This document shows, piece by piece, positions 51,286 to 53,453 of a stretch of DNA of 53,453 nucleotides; position 1 is the first letter of the stretch; each line of letters opens with the position of its first letter. This DNA comes from Sphingobacteriaceae bacterium (GTDB lineage: Bacteria > Bacteroidota > Bacteroidia > Sphingobacteriales > Sphingobacteriaceae). Under the pieces are notes generated by a model, which ran no database searches, was not told where the DNA came from, and saw only the letters and a list, made by a program, of their open reading frames with translations. The position numbers and the translations under genes were made by a program. The stretch spans positions 1 through 53,453 of the forward strand of contig JAHEGO010000003.1 in the NCBI GenBank assembly GCA_024645045.1, in the 5' to 3' direction.

Positions 51286-52842
51286 ATGATTAAAGAAATT
51301 GAACTAGGCATTTCGCCAGATATTATTCAGAACCCTATTGCATTAAAATCTTTTATTGCAAGTCAGATAGGAGTTTCAGCAGATCGAATTTCCGCATTTG
51401 AAATAAAAAAACAATCAATTGATGCGCGTTCTCGCGTGGTTGTTTTTCGTTCTAAGTTGTTAGTTTATATTGATGAAGCACCAAAAGATGCTGAAAACCC
51501 ACATTTATTTAAGCCTAAAGAAATTAAGCAAGCGAAGCGCGTAATAGTTGTGGGTGCTGGACCTGCTGGTTTGTTTGCTGCTTTACGTTTGGTTGAATTA
51601 GGATTTCTTCCTATTGTAATAGAACGCGGAAAAGATGTTCATGCCAGGCGCCGCGATTTAGCAGCAATTAATAAATATGGTGTAGTGAATCCTGAATCAA
51701 ATTATTGTTTTGGGGAAGGTGGCGCAGGAACATATTCTGACGGTAAACTATATACTCGTTCTACTAAACGAGGCGACGTAGATCGCATACTTACTCGATT
51801 TATTGAACATGGAGCGGATCCAAATATCATGGTCAATGCGCGTCCTCATATTGGCACAAATAAACTTCCGCAGATAATTGTAAAATTAAGAGAGCAGCTG
51901 TTAAATTGTGGTGCAGAAATACATTTCAATGCCAAGGTTGTTGATTTTACCATTGCTTTTGGATCTTGCAAAGGCGTTGTATTAGCCGATGGCACTAGCA
52001 TTACAGCGGATGCATTAATTTTAGCAACTGGGCATTCGGCAAAAGATATTTATGAATTATTAGATCGAAAAAAAATTAAAATAGAAGCGAAAGCTTTTGC
52101 AATGGGTTTGCGTATAGAACATTCACAAGAATTGATAGACCAAATTCAATATAAATGTGACGTGCGACATCCAAATTTGCCTCCTTCTTATTACAGTATT
52201 GTAGAGCAAGTAGAGGGGCGTGGCGTTTTTTCTTTTTGCATGTGCCCGGGTGGTATTGTTGCGCCTTGCGCTACCGCGACCGACGAAATTGTAGTGAACG
52301 GTTGGTCACCTTCTAAAAGAAATAATCCTTTTGCTAATTCGGGTTTGGTGGTCCAAGTAAATTTAACTGATATACCTGGAATTGCGGAATCAACTTTAGC
52401 TGCATTGCGTTTTCAAAATCAAGTAGAGCAACTTGCTTTTCAATTGGCAGGTAATAGCATCAAAGCACCAGGGCAAAGAGTAGCTGATTTTATCAATCGC
52501 AAAACATCGTTTGACTTGCCAAAAAACTCATATATACCGGGCCTTACGAGCTTGTCTTTAGATGAAGTTTTGCCTCGTTTTGTTGCAAACAGCATTCGAA
52601 AAGCGCTGCCTATTTTTGGAAAAAAGATGAAAGGTTATGATAGTTATGAGGCTTTACTGATTGGTGTGGAGTCTAGAACCTCTTCACCTGTTAGAATTCC
52701 TAGAGATAAAATAACTTTTCAGCATCCTGAAATTGCAGGTTTCTTTCCTTGTGCTGAAGGTGCTGGATATGCTGGTGGCATTGTATCTGCAGCTATTGAT
52801 GGTGAGAAATGTGCAGAAGCAGTTGCTCAATTTTTAATTTAA
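51286..52842 (+). CDS. NAD(P)/FAD-dependent oxidoreductase (COG2509-type)
   Basis: A 518-aa flavoprotein. Residues ~1-80 form a small N-terminal domain (IELGISPDIIQNPIALKSFI), then the dinucleotide motif VVGAGPAGLFAALRL with GAGPAG at 90-95. The stretch YCFGEGGAGTYSDGKL (Cys141) and the late CAEGAGYAGGIVSAAIDG (second FAD contact) mark a widely conserved, poorly characterised family often annotated as an uncharacterised FAD-dependent dehydrogenase. The reaction is unknown. It is 8 bp upstream of a CoA-binding protein gene, so the two are likely co-transcribed from the promoter boxes ahead. Confidence 0.9.
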   Translation: MIKEIELGISPDIIQNPIALKSFIASQIGVSADRISAFEIKKQSIDARSRVVVFRSKLLVYIDEAPKDAENPHLFKPKEIKQAKRVIVVGAGPAGLFAALRLVELGFLPIVIERGKDVHARRRDLAAINKYGVVNPESNYCFGEGGAGTYSDGKLYTRSTKRGDVDRILTRFIEHGADPNIMVNARPHIGTNKLPQIIVKLREQLLNCGAEIHFNAKVVDFTIAFGSCKGVVLADGTSITADALILATGHSAKDIYELLDRKKIKIEAKAFAMGLRIEHSQELIDQIQYKCDVRHPNLPPSYYSIVEQVEGRGVFSFCMCPGGIVAPCATATDEIVVNGWSPSKRNNPFANSGLVVQVNLTDIPGIAESTLAALRFQNQVEQLAFQLAGNSIKAPGQRVADFINRKTSFDLPKNSYIPGLTSLSLDEVLPRFVANSIRKALPIFGKKMKGYDSYEALLIGVESRTSSPVRIPRDKITFQHPEIAGFFPCAEGAGYAGGIVSAAIDGEKCAEAVAQFLI

Positions 52843-52850
52843 ATTAGACG

Positions 52851-53210
52851 ATGAAAAAAACAGTAGTAATTGGTGCTAGCACTAACCCTGAGCGATATGC
52901 TTTTAAAGCTACACAAATGTTGTTGCAGTATGGCCACGAGGTTGTACTTTATGGTTTAAGAGCTGGTCAAGTATCAGGAAATAATATCCAAACCACATTA
53001 GCGCATACAGATGGGGTAGATACAGTTACTTTATATGTTTCTGAAAAAAATCAGACAGCATATATTCCGTTTATTTTGGCTTTGAATCCTAAAAGAGTCA
53101 TTTTTAATCCTGGTACAGAAAGCATTTATTTCCAAGAATTATGTGAAAAAAATGGCATTGAAGCAGCCGAAGCATGTACTTTGGTCCTATTAAGTACGAA
53201 TCAATATTAA
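52851..53210 (+). CDS. CoA-binding (succinyl-CoA synthetase-like Rossmann) domain protein
   Basis: A 119-aa single-domain Rossmann protein of the CoA-binding type (COG1832-like): VVIGASTNPERYAFKATQMLL at the start, the middle GVDTVTLYVSEK and the end FNPGTESIYFQELCEKNGIEAAEACTLVLL. These resemble the CoA-binding subunit of succinyl-CoA synthetase without its catalytic part. The conserved N-terminal GAS-x-NP-x-R-x-x-x motif suggests CoA binding, but the role is unknown. It is 8 bp after the FAD oxidoreductase gene. Confidence 0.87.
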   Translation: MKKTVVIGASTNPERYAFKATQMLLQYGHEVVLYGLRAGQVSGNNIQTTLAHTDGVDTVTLYVSEKNQTAYIPFILALNPKRVIFNPGTESIYFQELCEKNGIEAAEACTLVLLSTNQY

Positions 53211-53259
53211 TTTTTCCCGCTCATTATCAGGCTATTTATGTACTAATGTTTATTAGGAG

Positions 53260-53289
53260 TTGCGAATGCAGTTTTCTTGCTTACCTTTG
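53260..53289 (+). promoter_or_regulatory. consensus promoter, first of a tandem pair
   Basis: TTG (53260-53262), a 19-bp spacer and TACCTTTG (53282-53289) match TTG-N19-TAnnTTTG exactly. The sequence TACCTTTGCAGCCC continues downstream. The target lies beyond or at the window edge. Confidence 0.65.
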
Positions 53290-53334
53290 CAGCCCTATCA
53301 AAAGGATATTTCTTCAAAAGAAAACAAAAATTAT

Positions 53335-53364
53335 TTGGTAGGTAACAAAAATTTTCTACCTTTG
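53335..53364 (+). promoter_or_regulatory. consensus promoter, second of a tandem pair
   Basis: TTG (53335-53337), a 19-bp spacer and TACCTTTG (53357-53364) again match the consensus exactly, 75 bp after the first. The initiation region TACCTTTGCAGTCC is nearly identical to the first copy. About 90 bases of purine-rich DNA follow before the window ends. Confidence 0.65.
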
Positions 53365-53453
53365 CAGTCCTTTCGGCGCAAGGCAGGGAGTGAAAGGTAA
53401 GGAGAAGAGGAAAAAATACAACGATTGCGAGGCACACAAGCGGGTTCGAGTCC

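Noticed and set aside
53392-53453. Possible tRNA gene at the right edge
   Set aside because: Only the T-arm half is recognisable. Placing the anticodon arm at the required distance gives no paired stem, and no D-arm is seen, so I did not call a tRNA.
53290-53453. Possible tmRNA 3' end
   Set aside because: The distance from the promoter to the T-arm is under 90 bases, far shorter than tmRNA, and no tag-peptide frame is visible.

Overview
The window is a contiguous piece of a Bacteroidota chromosome. It carries a full-length SprA (type IX secretion translocon), a secreted lamin-tail protein with a gliding-type C-terminal domain, a TonB-dependent receptor with a carboxypeptidase-like plug extension, and several sites matching the Bacteroidota promoter consensus TTG-N19-TAnnTTTG. 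The DNA is AT-rich and gene-dense, with many 1-4 bp overlaps. The genes CrtZ, short-chain L-threonine dehydrogenase and VanZ-like protein, and the general style, resemble Chitinophagia/Sphingobacteriia or relatives, but genus cannot be read from the sequence. I see no prophage, insertion sequence, CRISPR array, toxin-antitoxin pair or defence island. This is core-genome territory.

Layout. 1-12333 (+): 3' part of a LysM lytic transglycosylase, then maeB, ruvA, sprA, gcvH, a VanZ-like gene and a 47-residue lipoprotein gene, the last two overlapping their upstream neighbours. 12441-15429 (+): feoA-feoB and a SprT-like metalloprotease. 15433-22636 (-): one co-directional run read from mutL through two rhomboid proteases and a membrane EEP phosphatase to cysS and an M28 lipoprotein. 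22766-25696 (+): a NagZ-type GH3 fused to a beta-lactamase-like hydrolase. 25710-30309 (-): lamin-tail secreted protein, L-threonine dehydrogenase and a 58-residue small protein. 30453-35236 (+): asd, then ispH-crtZ-TonB receptor. 35233-37229 (-): a beta-barrel protein and kdtA/waaA. 37368-41766 (+): four nucleotide-sugar genes, ugd, uxs, galE and rfbB, packed head to tail. 41773-43479 (-): a FtsX/MacB permease and an A-type Fe-S carrier with its own promoter and terminator. 43628-47410 (+): a membrane coiled protein, a methylmalonyl-CoA mutase catalytic subunit without B12 domain, and a 5'-nucleotidase split into two genes in reversed domain order. 47786-49213 (+): dnaA behind a 375-bp palindrome-rich non-coding region, closed by a strong bidirectional terminator. 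49322-51130 (-): lemA and two TPM-domain genes. 51286-53210 (+): a FAD oxidoreductase and a CoA-binding protein, followed by two tandem consensus promoters at the window edge.

Themes: envelope and secretion (SprA, KdtA, TonB receptor, peptidoglycan enzymes, rhomboids, nucleotide sugars for surface polysaccharide), iron handling (FeoAB, A-type carrier), isoprenoid-to-carotenoid supply (IspH-CrtZ), and DNA maintenance (RuvA, MutL, DnaA). I did not find a convincing entirely new system. The best leads are the palindromic region before dnaA, the split 5'-nucleotidase, the B12-less mutase, the small conserved-looking proteins at 12190 and 25710, the symmetric sites in the gcvH and ugd control regions, and the tandem promoters at the right edge.
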